64,000 bases of DNA from Nocardia sp. NBC_00565 (GTDB taxonomy: Bacteria; Actinomycetota; Actinomycetes; Mycobacteriales; Mycobacteriaceae), in the NCBI RefSeq assembly GCF_036345915.1, contig NZ_CP107785.1, forward strand, positions 1,922,001 to 1,986,000. Direction: 5' to 3'. The notes beneath the pieces are model-generated. The model ran no database searches, was not told the origin of the DNA, and saw only the letters and a list, made by a program, of their open reading frames with translations. Positions 52,035-60,559 of this stretch are shown here, in pieces. A program made the position numbers and the translations under genes. Positions within the stretch are counted from its first letter, which is position 1; the number at the start of each line of letters is the position of its first letter.

Positions 52035-52235
52035 ATGTGGGCGATCGTGGGGCGTTGGGTTGCCGATCAGGACGGTGGCTTCGGGGTAGTGACGACCGAG
52101 GCGTGCGAGGAGTTCGTCGTGCGCGACGCGGTGATCGAGTCGGACGCACCGCTGCGCGCTGGGGATCGGGTATGGCTCGAATTCGCATCCGGTGCCGAAT
52201 CCACCTCGGTCACGAAACTCGTGAAGGCGCGGTAG
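52035..52235 (+). CDS. Cold-shock-like small protein
   Basis: A 66-aa protein, MWAIVGRWVADQDGGFGVV followed by EEFVVRDAVIESDAPLRAGD and RVWLEFASG. The pattern of a short beta-barrel with GFGVV in the RNP1 position and EFVV in the RNP2 position matches a diverged cold-shock (OB-fold) domain. Key aromatics of true CspA proteins are partly missing, so nucleic-acid binding is uncertain. No ribosome site is obvious. Confidence 0.5.
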   Translation: MWAIVGRWVADQDGGFGVVTTEACEEFVVRDAVIESDAPLRAGDRVWLEFASGAESTSVTKLVKAR

Positions 52236-52705
52236 TTTCCGGTTTCCAAGTGATAGCTGCGCCTTTACTCAGATGATCCACAACACTGGAATAGATTGTG
52301 GACAGCCAGATTTCCCCTGAGACAAATCGGGCGCGCCACAGGACGATTCGGACAATGACGACTTCTTCTCCTGTGGAAACTGGGGACAGCTATGTGAATT
52401 GCGTCCGTCCGGACACTGACCTGTCATTTGATTCGCCGGTGTGTTGCTACCGATGATCGTCAGTACGCGATGGGCCGCGGTGCAATGGCGCGTGTGTACC
52501 GATGCCGGCCGCCGTTTCTCGCGCCTCGGCAACGGCCCGCGGCCGGTCGGGAACACGTCGTTGTGAACCTGGCAGCCATGACGCCCGGGGAGCGAGTGTC
52601 GATCGCCGCGCCGACATGGTGGCGTGCTCGTCGCGGTGTGTCGTGCTCCGCGACGGCGAGTCGAGATGCGGGGTGCAGCGCCGGTGTGCCGTTACTATCC
52701 CTGGC
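52236..52705. other. Spacer before the VanY gene
   Basis: About 470 bases without a convincing gene. The first half is less GC-rich and contains TCCACAA (52277-52283) / TTGTGGA (52296-52302), a 7-bp inverted repeat in which each arm resembles a DnaA box in 8 of 9 positions, and a third TGTGGA at about 52374. The second half reads as arginine-rich shadow frame only. Confidence 0.4.
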
Positions 52706-53218
52706 ATGTTGCTGAAGCGTCGTGCTCGGGTTTTGCTGGGTATCCCCGCTGCTGTCGTCCCGGCGGTCGTCGTCGTCATGCTGGCGGCGCCTGCGATGGC
52801 GGTGCCGGTTGACCAGCGGGAGTCGGTGGGATCGGCGAGTGGTACGGACGGGCTCGAGCTCGGGCTCGCCTTGGCGTACACGATGGCGGAGGACGAGGCG
52901 CACGCACAGGGTGTCGGCCTGTGGATCAACTCCGGCTACCGCACGCCGGCCGAGCAGCAGGCACTCTGGGACGACGGCGTCGCAACCTACGGCAGCCCCG
53001 ACGCCGCCCGCCGCTGGGTTCTGCCACCCGAGGAATCCACCCACGTCCAAGGCCGAGCGATCGACGTCGGCCCCCAACCCGGCGCGCAATGGCTCGAAGC
53101 GAACGGCAACCGCTGGGGCCTTTGCCGCATTTACCAGAACGAGTGGTGGCACTTCGAACTCGCCACAGCCCCGGGCGGCGACTGCCCCCCGCTCCGCACC
53201 GACGCCAGCGAGCGCTGA
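52706..53218 (+). CDS. VanY-type D-alanyl-D-alanine carboxypeptidase
   Basis: A 170-aa exported zinc peptidase that trims peptidoglycan peptides. Signal peptide: RRARVLLGIPAAVVPAVVVV, cleavage probably after APAMA. The catalytic set SGYRT, STHVQGRAIDVGP (zinc His and Asp) and EWWHFEL (Glu and zinc His) is complete. The ATG at 52706 fits the signal peptide. A C-terminal Cys (GGDC) may pair with LCRIY. A possible decayed copy of its tail lies 90 bases downstream. Confidence 0.87.
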   Translation: MLLKRRARVLLGIPAAVVPAVVVVMLAAPAMAVPVDQRESVGSASGTDGLELGLALAYTMAEDEAHAQGVGLWINSGYRTPAEQQALWDDGVATYGSPDAARRWVLPPEESTHVQGRAIDVGPQPGAQWLEANGNRWGLCRIYQNEWWHFELATAPGGDCPPLRTDASER

Positions 53219-53239
53219 CCCGCCTCGCCAGCCACTAGC

Positions 53240-53269
53240 CCACCGCGAGCGACGCGAGTCGAACGGTGG
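53240..53269 (+). terminator. Hairpin after the VanY gene
   Basis: CCACCG (53240-53245) / CGGTGG (53264-53269) enclosing GCGAGCGACGCGAG-type sequence 21 bases past the stop. The stem is short; a REP-like element is an alternative. Confidence 0.35.
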
Positions 53270-53301
53270 CTCCGCCTCAACCCACCTTTTGACTTGCCTC
53301 G

Positions 53302-53442
53302 CCAGGACTGGGCGGCGACTGCCTGCGGCTGCGTGCGGACACCAACGAGTACGAGCCTGCTGCCGTCGGCAGCTATCAGGTCCTGACTGCGGCACTGGTT
53401 GGGGTGCGCACCCTTTGCCGTGACCTACACACCGTTTATTGA
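53302..53442 (+). pseudogene. Decayed copy of a VanY C-terminus
   Basis: In one frame the sequence reads PGLGGDCLRLRADTNEYEPA and ends at a TGA, parallel to the end of the VanY gene above (APGGDCPPLRTDASER). The upstream catalytic part is absent. It is probably a remnant of a second VanY gene or a partial duplication. Confidence 0.4.
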
Positions 53443-53591
53443 GGGTGTGAGGCTGAGACAAAGGGTGTGGTGACCGATGGCGGGCGCGCGGATCCAGTCG
53501 ACAGCCCGCCCTCGACCGCGCCTCTTCGAAATCCTTGGAACGCACAGTGCAACCGCGGCCGGCCTGCCGATGAGGGGCTGTCGTCGGAGGA

Positions 53592-54932
53592 TCAGCTGAT
53601 GGGTGTGGGTTCAGTGGCGGCCTGCGGCTGGGGGTGGTCGTCATGGCTCGGGGCGGCTTCGTTGTCTCCGGGGGTGGGGAGCAACCAGAAGAGCACCGCG
53701 GTGCTGAGTGTGCTCAGTGCGCAGACCGCGGTGATGTAGCAGGTGACCGGGGTGGAGGTGGAGCCTGTGGTCCAGAGGGCGGTGGCGATCAGTGGGGCCA
53801 GGCCGCCGCCGAGGATTACCGAGGTCTGGACGATCAGGGAGGTGCCGGAGTAGCGGACCGATAGGGGGAAGAGTTCGGCGATGATGATGCCGCCGACGCT
53901 GTGGCTGATCGGGAGCGCGATGCCCATGCCGAGCAGGGCGAGGTAGGCGATGGCTTTGTTGCCGGTGTTCAGGAGGGGGAAGTAGGCGGCGCACCAGATC
54001 AGGAGGGCGGCGGTGCCGGCGAGGAAGATCCAGCGGGTCCCGTAGCGGTCGGCGAGTGCGCCCCAGAACGGCATGGTGGCGCACCAGATGATCGAGGCGA
54101 TGATGACGCCGAGCAGCAGGAAGTTTCTGGTGAAGCCAAGGGTCTTGGTGCCGTAAGTCAGGGTGAAGATCATGAAGATGTAGACCACCGCCGAGGTCGC
54201 AATCGCCGCGAAGAGGATCAGTGTCAGTCGCGCCGGGCCGACCTTCAGTGCGTCGCGCAACGGGAAGGCGGCGACCTCGCCGCGCTGTACGAGCGCGGAG
54301 TAGGCCGCGGATTCGGTGATGGCCAGCCGGGCCACCAGACCGACCATCACCAGAACAGCGCTGAGCAGGAAGGGAATTCGCCAACCCCAGGCCAGGAACG
54401 CTGATTCCGGCAGCAACGCACTGGTGCCGAGGAAGACCGCGTTGGCCAGGATCAGCCCGGCCGGTGTCCCCATCTGCGGGAAGCTGGCATACCGGTTGAG
54501 CCGCCCGCGCGGCGCGTGCTCCATCGACAGCACGACCGCGCCCGCACCTTCACCACCGAGTCCGATTCCTTGCACCAGTCGCAGCGCGACAAGCAGTGCG
54601 GGAGCCCAGAATCCGATGCTGCCGTAGCTCGGAATGACCCCGATCATCGTGCTACTCACACCCATCAGCATCAGCGAGACGACCAGGGTGCTCTTGCGGC
54701 CGACCCGGTCGCCGAAGTGACCGAACAGCAGTCCGCCGATCGGGCGCGCACCGAAGCCGACGGCGAAAGTGCTGAAGGCTGCCAGGGTTCCGGCGGCGGG
54801 ACTCAGCGACGGGAAGAACTGTTTGCTGAAGATCAGGGCCGACGCCGTGCCGTAGAGCATGAAGTCGTACCACTCCAGGGTCGTGCCGATGAGCGTGGCG
54901 AGGGCGACTCTGCGGTGGGGTGGTGCGGTCAC
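53592..54932 (-). CDS. MFS transporter, metabolite:H+ symporter (MHS) type
   Basis: A 446-aa 12-helix transporter. The MHS signatures are visible: LIGTTLEWYDFMLYGTASAL at the first helix, GARPIGGLLFGHFGDRVGRK in loop 2-3, and GIGLGGEGAGAVVLSMEHAP. Such carriers import small carboxylates or betaine-like solutes. GTG start. It begins 20 bases after jetC on the same strand, in the place where jetD is expected, so it may be co-transcribed with the Wadjet genes without being functionally linked. Confidence 0.88.
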   Translation of the reverse strand: MTAPPHRRVALATLIGTTLEWYDFMLYGTASALIFSKQFFPSLSPAAGTLAAFSTFAVGFGARPIGGLLFGHFGDRVGRKSTLVVSLMLMGVSSTMIGVIPSYGSIGFWAPALLVALRLVQGIGLGGEGAGAVVLSMEHAPRGRLNRYASFPQMGTPAGLILANAVFLGTSALLPESAFLAWGWRIPFLLSAVLVMVGLVARLAITESAAYSALVQRGEVAAFPLRDALKVGPARLTLILFAAIATSAVVYIFMIFTLTYGTKTLGFTRNFLLLGVIIASIIWCATMPFWGALADRYGTRWIFLAGTAALLIWCAAYFPLLNTGNKAIAYLALLGMGIALPISHSVGGIIIAELFPLSVRYSGTSLIVQTSVILGGGLAPLIATALWTTGSTSTPVTCYITAVCALSTLSTAVLFWLLPTPGDNEAAPSHDDHPQPQAATEPTPIS

Positions 54933-54952
54933 TGGTATCTATCCATTTCGAA

Positions 54953-57900
54953 TCAGCCGACGGGTGCGGGTGCGCCCGGCATATTGTCCAGCGCGAGACC
55001 GCCTTCGATGCCATTCGGGACGCGGCGGCGGTTGGGCGAGCCCAAGGCAGCGGTGAGGTCGGTGCCGTCGTGTTCGGCGAGCAGATCGCCGCTGTCCCAG
55101 ACCAACAGCGTTGCGCTGACGGTGTTCTCGGCGGCGGAATGCGCGAGGTCGTAATGCGCGCAGCCGGGGACGTGCGGGTAGGTGATCCACAGGTCGTAGC
55201 CGGTCATGAACAGGTCTAGGTCGAATTGCACACTCAGGCCGAGCAATTCGCTGCGGCCGTTGTCGTCGACGCCCGCGAAGGCCTCGTCCAGCGCGAGCAG
55301 GCGCGGCGCCTGCGGGTCGGCGGAGTCGAGCATGACGTGCGCGGCAGCGAACAGCGGCAGGTGCAGGGAGACCGACTGCTCACCGCCGGAGAGCGCGCTG
55401 TGCCTGGCCACCGTCAGCCTGTCCTCGCTGCCGTCGGCGGAGATGAGGGTGAAGGAGAACACCCGCCAGGTCCGGTAATCCAGTGTCGCGGCAAGGATTT
55501 CGGGATATGAGCGCTCCGGGTGCGCGGCGCGAGCGGCGCGGATCTCGGCGGCGAAGTGCGCGCGGATCGCCGCGAGATCGTCGGCGACGAGCCCGGAGGC
55601 GTCCCGGTCGAGTAGCTTGCACATGGCCCGTGCCGCATCGGACAGTGAGTCGGACAGCACCCAGTGCACGCCGATGGTGTTGCCCGAGGACATCCGGCGC
55701 TGCTTCATCTCCGCGCCCATCCGGGCGATGAGATCGCGTGCGTCGGTGGTGCGTTCGTAGATCTGCTGGGCCAGGCCGGTGAGCAGCGCATCCTCGAGGA
55801 TGCGGCGTTCGGCGTCGGTGAGCAGCAGTTCCTGATCGCGGCGGGCGGCGTCGATGCGGGTCGCGAAGTCCGCGAGCGCCGACGGACCGTTGTCGTCCTG
55901 GACTTGGACGACGGTCAGTCCGTCCGCGGCATCCCAGTGCAGCCGGTAGTCGCGGCCGGATCCGGCCAACGCGGCGTCGAATTCCTGGAGAGCCGAGGTC
56001 ACCGCGCTGCGCGTGGATTTGCGAGCGGCTTCGCCCGCACGCACGGAAGACGTTGCGGCGGTGAGGTTCTCGAAGAGTTCGGCGACTTCCGCTGGCAGCA
56101 CCTGCGGTTCGACCTCGGGACCCGCCGCGGCGATGCGGTACAGCAGCTGCTCGGGGGTCGACCAGGCGGCGTCGCTGCTGGGCCAGCGGCTGTCCGCGGG
56201 TGCACCCAGCAAGGTGAGCAGATCCGGTTGGGCGTAGGGCGCAAGGGCCTTCACGTCGGCGAGCACCTCGGTGAGCGCGGTGCCGAGCGATTCGTGCGCG
56301 GTGCGGTACGCGGCTTCGGCATCACCGACCGCCTCGATCGCCTCATTGGCGGCCTTGCGGGCGGCCTTCTGCTCCGCCCTGGTCGCCTCGATCTTGGCGC
56401 GGGCCTGTTCGAGTTCGCGATCGATATCGGCCGCGCCGGCGCCGAGCGCCGCACGCAGGGTTTCCAGTTTGCGCAGCTGCTCCTGGTAGCCCGCGTTGGC
56501 GGCCTCGGCCTCCTCGGCGAAGGCTTCCGCGAGATCGAGTGCCTCGTCGAAGCGGTCCGAGCCCTCGCGTTCACGCTCACGCTCGCGTTCGTGGTCGGTG
56601 CGCAGGCGCAGCAAACCGGTCCCGGTGTTCTCGAAATGCCGGATGGCGGCGGCCAACGCATCGATCTCGCGGGCGTCGCGCGGGGTGCGGTGGGCCTGAG
56701 CGACCGAGCGCAGTTTCTTCTCGACGGCCGATACCTCCGCCACCGCTTGGTCGAGGTCGCGCTCGGCTTGGGCGACCGCCTCGGAGCGCGACCGCATCAT
56801 GCCCGCGGATTCCGAGACCGCGCGAAGTGCGGCGGTGACGGCGTAGGGACGCGGTAAGGCCTTGGCAGCAGCGGAGATTCGGGTGAGGTCGGCAGCAGCC
56901 GCAGCCTCGTCCGCCTGCGCCTGCCGCTGCGCCTGCTCGGCCGCCTCGATCGCGGCGGACAATTCGGCGAGCCGGATTTCTCGGCGCTTGGCGCGAGCGG
57001 CGGCACCGATGAATTCGGCGTCGGGTTTGTGATGGCGGCCCACCTGGACGCCGTGGCGGAAGCCACCGGTACTGCTCACCGCGACGTCGGTGCCGAGCTC
57101 GGAGTCCTCGTCGTACAGGGCGATAGAGGCGAGGACGTCGGCGACGACCTGCTCGGGCACGGTCAGGTCGGCCGAATCATCCTCGACGACAAGGACATCG
57201 GCCAGGGTCCGGCCGGAAGGACGCGACTTCGGCGGCAGCGGAACCAGGAACTGGTCGGAGGTGTACTCGGGCCGTTCGGATTCCGCACAGACCCAGCTGT
57301 CGAGTAGATCGGCGGCGTGTAGTGCGGCCTCGATGCCCGCGGCCTGCGGCGCAGTGACGGTGTCGGCGAACCGAACCAATCGCCACAGCGGAGCCCCCGG
57401 ACGACCGTGCGCATTCCGCGCGCGGGCGGCGAAAACCGGTGGGGCCTCGTCTCGTTGGGCCGCGACCTCGTCGTGCTCCGCGCTCAGTTCGGCGATCCGG
57501 TCACCGGCCGACGCGGCCGCGGTGCGGGCCTCCTGACGGCGGGTGCGGATGTCATCGAGCAGCGGTTCGGCCCGCTCGGCCAACACCTCGGCGACGGCGG
57601 CGGCTTCGTCGGAACCCGCCTGCGCCAACGCCGCGTCGAGCGCGCCGAACAGGCCTTTCTGGACGGGGGAGTAGGTCTCTCGATGCGCGTCCCACCAAGT
57701 GCGCAGTGCGCCAGCGGCTTCCGTGCGCGCCAGCACAACAGCCGCCTCGGCGGCGGAGATCTCGGCGGCGGCCGATTCCCGCAGCGCCCGCGCGCGTTCG
57801 GCGAGCTGTTCGGCCCGATTCCGTTCGGCCGTAGCGGAATCCACCAGGACCAATGCCTTGCGGACCGCGCGTACGTCGGCGTCGCGCTCCTCGGCATGGC

Positions 57901-59158
57901 CACGGACCGCCGCGGTGAGCTGGTCACCACGGTCGGCCACCCCGACCCAGGTAATGCCGGCCTCCTCGGCGGCGGCGCGCAGTTCGTCCTCGCCGCGGGC
58001 CAGTGCGGCTGCCGCGTTCCGCACGGCCGCCTTGGCGCGTTCGGCCTCCTGACTGCGCTGGTCGAGAGTCTGACGGGCCTTGAGCGCCTTGTCTTTGTGC
58101 ACGCCGGCCGACGTCTCCAGACGGCGGACCGCGTCGGCGAGATCGTCGAGCTGCTGTTTACCCTCGTACGCGCTGGAGCGCTGCAGGGTTTCCCGGTCGG
58201 CCAGGGCTTGTTCGTAGGCACGGTCGGCGTCGTCGGCGCGCGCCTCGGCGGCGGTGCGCTCGCCCTCACGGCGCTCGCGCAATGCGGTCGCGGCGAACAG
58301 CGCGGTGCTGGCGTGGGTTACCGCGTCCAACCGGGTGCGCACCTGATCGACATCGGTCTTCGCCTGCACCGCAAGGTATTTCCGATACACATCCACGAAT
58401 GACCTGGTGGCGGTGTCGGCGTGTACCAAACCCTCCAGCGTGCGCCCGACCTCCTCCATATCGCTGAACGAACGGGCCGCATCCAGGATCAGCTGCTCGT
58501 CGAGCGGGCGCAAACCGTCGGTGAGCGCCTGCGAAAGCCCGCGTGGATCCAGGTTTTTCGCGAGCTGGGGACGGCGCAGCGTGAGGATCAGGTTGATCAG
58601 CTGGTCGTAACGCTGCGTGCCGAGGCCGAACATGCGCGCATCGATCGCGTTGCGGTACTCGACCGGGCGGTCGACGATGGCGTCGGTGCCGATCTGCTCG
58701 GCGAGTTGCTTGCGGGTCAGCGGCCGGTCGTCGGGGCCGATGAGCGAGAAGTCCACGCCCGCACGGCCGTCGGCGACGAAGTACCAGCGGGTCACCTTAT
58801 CGGCGGAGCGGGTGGCGCGCATGCCGATGCCGATGGTGACGACCTCCGGATCGTCCCAATTGCCGCGCGCGAACTCCATCCATACGTACGAGTACGCCGA
58901 TTCCTGCTTGCGGTACAACAGGTTCGACTTCATCGTTCGTTCTTCACCGGCGAACGGGTTGAGCCTGCGTGGTTCGATCCGGCCGTCGAGCACGAACGGG
59001 AACAGCACCTCGAGCGCTTTGGTCTTACCGGAACCGTTGGGACCGCGCAGCACCAGCCTGCCGTCGGCGAAGCAGTACTCCTGGTCGCGGTAGTCCCACA
59101 GGTTGATGATCCCGGCGCGGGTCGGGACGAACCGCACTCCGCCATGGATGAGCGACAT
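54953..59158 (-). CDS. jetC: Wadjet JetC-like SMC/MukB ATPase (TIGR02680 type)
   Basis: A 1,401-aa SMC-like protein. Walker A is LRGPNGSGKTKALEV at residues 38-52; long Ala/Glu/Arg coiled coils fill about 250-550 and 760-1050, interrupted by a central hinge-like region; the signature HSALSGGEQSVSLHLPLF and Walker B RLLALDEAFAGVDDNG are near the C-terminus. In Wadjet systems JetC with JetA and JetB forms a condensin-like complex that extrudes plasmid DNA for cleavage by JetD. It starts 3 bases after jetB. No JetD gene follows. Confidence 0.87.
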   Translation of the reverse strand: MSLIHGGVRFVPTRAGIINLWDYRDQEYCFADGRLVLRGPNGSGKTKALEVLFPFVLDGRIEPRRLNPFAGEERTMKSNLLYRKQESAYSYVWMEFARGNWDDPEVVTIGIGMRATRSADKVTRWYFVADGRAGVDFSLIGPDDRPLTRKQLAEQIGTDAIVDRPVEYRNAIDARMFGLGTQRYDQLINLILTLRRPQLAKNLDPRGLSQALTDGLRPLDEQLILDAARSFSDMEEVGRTLEGLVHADTATRSFVDVYRKYLAVQAKTDVDQVRTRLDAVTHASTALFAATALRERREGERTAAEARADDADRAYEQALADRETLQRSSAYEGKQQLDDLADAVRRLETSAGVHKDKALKARQTLDQRSQEAERAKAAVRNAAAALARGEDELRAAAEEAGITWVGVADRGDQLTAAVRGHAEERDADVRAVRKALVLVDSATAERNRAEQLAERARALRESAAAEISAAEAAVVLARTEAAGALRTWWDAHRETYSPVQKGLFGALDAALAQAGSDEAAAVAEVLAERAEPLLDDIRTRRQEARTAAASAGDRIAELSAEHDEVAAQRDEAPPVFAARARNAHGRPGAPLWRLVRFADTVTAPQAAGIEAALHAADLLDSWVCAESERPEYTSDQFLVPLPPKSRPSGRTLADVLVVEDDSADLTVPEQVVADVLASIALYDEDSELGTDVAVSSTGGFRHGVQVGRHHKPDAEFIGAAARAKRREIRLAELSAAIEAAEQAQRQAQADEAAAAADLTRISAAAKALPRPYAVTAALRAVSESAGMMRSRSEAVAQAERDLDQAVAEVSAVEKKLRSVAQAHRTPRDAREIDALAAAIRHFENTGTGLLRLRTDHEREREREREGSDRFDEALDLAEAFAEEAEAANAGYQEQLRKLETLRAALGAGAADIDRELEQARAKIEATRAEQKAARKAANEAIEAVGDAEAAYRTAHESLGTALTEVLADVKALAPYAQPDLLTLLGAPADSRWPSSDAAWSTPEQLLYRIAAAGPEVEPQVLPAEVAELFENLTAATSSVRAGEAARKSTRSAVTSALQEFDAALAGSGRDYRLHWDAADGLTVVQVQDDNGPSALADFATRIDAARRDQELLLTDAERRILEDALLTGLAQQIYERTTDARDLIARMGAEMKQRRMSSGNTIGVHWVLSDSLSDAARAMCKLLDRDASGLVADDLAAIRAHFAAEIRAARAAHPERSYPEILAATLDYRTWRVFSFTLISADGSEDRLTVARHSALSGGEQSVSLHLPLFAAAHVMLDSADPQAPRLLALDEAFAGVDDNGRSELLGLSVQFDLDLFMTGYDLWITYPHVPGCAHYDLAHSAAENTVSATLLVWDSGDLLAEHDGTDLTAALGSPNRRRVPNGIEGGLALDNMPGAPAPVG

Positions 59159-59161
59159 GGT

Positions 59162-60559
59162 TTAGATCCCTTCCCTACCAACGGTGTCGGCGGCGGTGAC
59201 GAACAATTCGGCGGCGCGCTTCGTGCGGACGGTGACCACCGCGCCGCGGTAGCGCGCCAGGGCGGGCAGGATGATCAGGCCGTCCTCGACCACCTGGACC
59301 AGGCGCAGGCGTTCCAACAGGGCGGTCACCTCCCTGGCCAGCCCGGGGACATCGGCCTGCCACTGCGCCGCGAAGGTGACCCCATAGCGGTCGGTGAGCG
59401 CCTGTACGGTTTCGCGGATCCAGGTCGCTTCGACGAACGGGTAGGTCGCCCGCACCGCGGCCATTGCTTGCGCATTCGGATCCTCTTGCGCCACTTCGGA
59501 ATCGGTCGATGGAAGGTCGGCGAGCGGAACGAATACCGTGGTCGTGGGGATCGCGCCGTCGAGTTGTTCGGCCAGCGCGGTCGCGGGGTCGGCGGCGCCG
59601 GGCCGGATCGGTACCGGATTGTCGATGTCGAGCACGCGATCGGCGATCTCGCCGACCAGCAGTAGCGCCACTTGCGCCAGCGTGCCGGTGCCGGGGAAGC
59701 GCACATCGGAGAGGCGGCCGGAGACATCGATCAGCGCGACGCCCTCCGCGCGGCGTTCGGCCCGTAGGCCGGTGAACAACTCGACATCGGCGATCACCCG
59801 GTCCTGGACCAGCAGCGGCCGCTCGTCGTAGGCCAAATCCTCGGCGTACACCACCGGCCGCTCGACGAGGCTACGGCGCACCCGGCGCGCCGCGTCGGCA
59901 GCATGCGCGTCCGCCGCTGGACCGTGCGCCAAGGCGTCCTCGGTGAGCAGACCGCGCACGCTGTGCAGATGTTGCAGCGCGCGGGGCGGGCGGAACAGGG
60001 CGAAGACCACCGGACGGTCGATGTCGTAGAGCGCCTCGCCCGCCTCGGGGTCGGCGGCCCAGCCGCCCGCATCGCCGTCGGCCAGGGTGAGCGCGCCGCG
60101 CTGCGCCAGCCAGCCGACGGCGTCGACGAAGGCGTCCCGATCGGCGGCGCGGTCGGGCGACAGTTCCAGACCCTCGACCCGGCCGGTGTAGGCGGCGACC
60201 TGATCGGCCAACTCCGACAATGTGATCTGATCGCCGGCGCGGCCGAGGGCGGCCAGCGCCAAGGCCAGATAGGCGTAGCGGCGGCGGTCGAAAACGCGTT
60301 CGTTGACCGCGCGCGCCGGTTTGCCGGAGTCGAGGCGATCGATCACCGGGAAGACCCGAGCCGTCGTTTCGGTGACCTCGAGTCGGTAGCCGAACAGTTC
60401 GGCCAGATCCTCGCGCAGTTCGGTGGCCCAGCGGCGGATCAGCGGCAGCGCGATCCGGTCCGGAAAGGTTCGGGTGATCAGGTGGTTGGCGAGGATCACC
60501 CGGGCGGCGCGCTGGTAGTTGTCCAGGGCGAGCGAGTCGACGCGGCGGGCGTTGATCAT
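59162..60559 (-). CDS. jetB: Wadjet JetB-like protein (DUF2398, TIGR02678 type)
   Basis: A 465-aa kite-like winged-helix subunit of a type II Wadjet complex. Recognisable segments are NYQRAARVILANHLIT, ELREDLAELFGYRLEVTETT, RRRYAYLALALAALGRAGDQ, AQRGALTLADGD, EALYDIDRPVVFALFRPPR and PFVEATWIRETVQALTDRYG. The ATG at 60559 overlaps the jetA stop (ATGA). The upstream part of the longer open frame overlaps jetA and is a shadow. Confidence 0.84.
   Translation of the reverse strand: MINARRVDSLALDNYQRAARVILANHLITRTFPDRIALPLIRRWATELREDLAELFGYRLEVTETTARVFPVIDRLDSGKPARAVNERVFDRRRYAYLALALAALGRAGDQITLSELADQVAAYTGRVEGLELSPDRAADRDAFVDAVGWLAQRGALTLADGDAGGWAADPEAGEALYDIDRPVVFALFRPPRALQHLHSVRGLLTEDALAHGPAADAHAADAARRVRRSLVERPVVYAEDLAYDERPLLVQDRVIADVELFTGLRAERRAEGVALIDVSGRLSDVRFPGTGTLAQVALLLVGEIADRVLDIDNPVPIRPGAADPATALAEQLDGAIPTTTVFVPLADLPSTDSEVAQEDPNAQAMAAVRATYPFVEATWIRETVQALTDRYGVTFAAQWQADVPGLAREVTALLERLRLVQVVEDGLIILPALARYRGAVVTVRTKRAAELFVTAADTVGREGI

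Larger units (their letters stand above)
53219..53591. other. Spacer between VanY and the MFS gene
   Basis: About 370 bases with a short hairpin near 53255, the VanY tail remnant (53302-53442) and no intact gene. Confidence 0.5.

Noticed and set aside
52270..52385. Replication origin
   Set aside because: Only two or three imperfect DnaA-like boxes and no dnaA, dnaN or gyrB nearby.
52428..52715. Plus-strand frame upstream of VanY
   Set aside because: Arg/Ala/Cys-rich shadow composition with no recognised motif.
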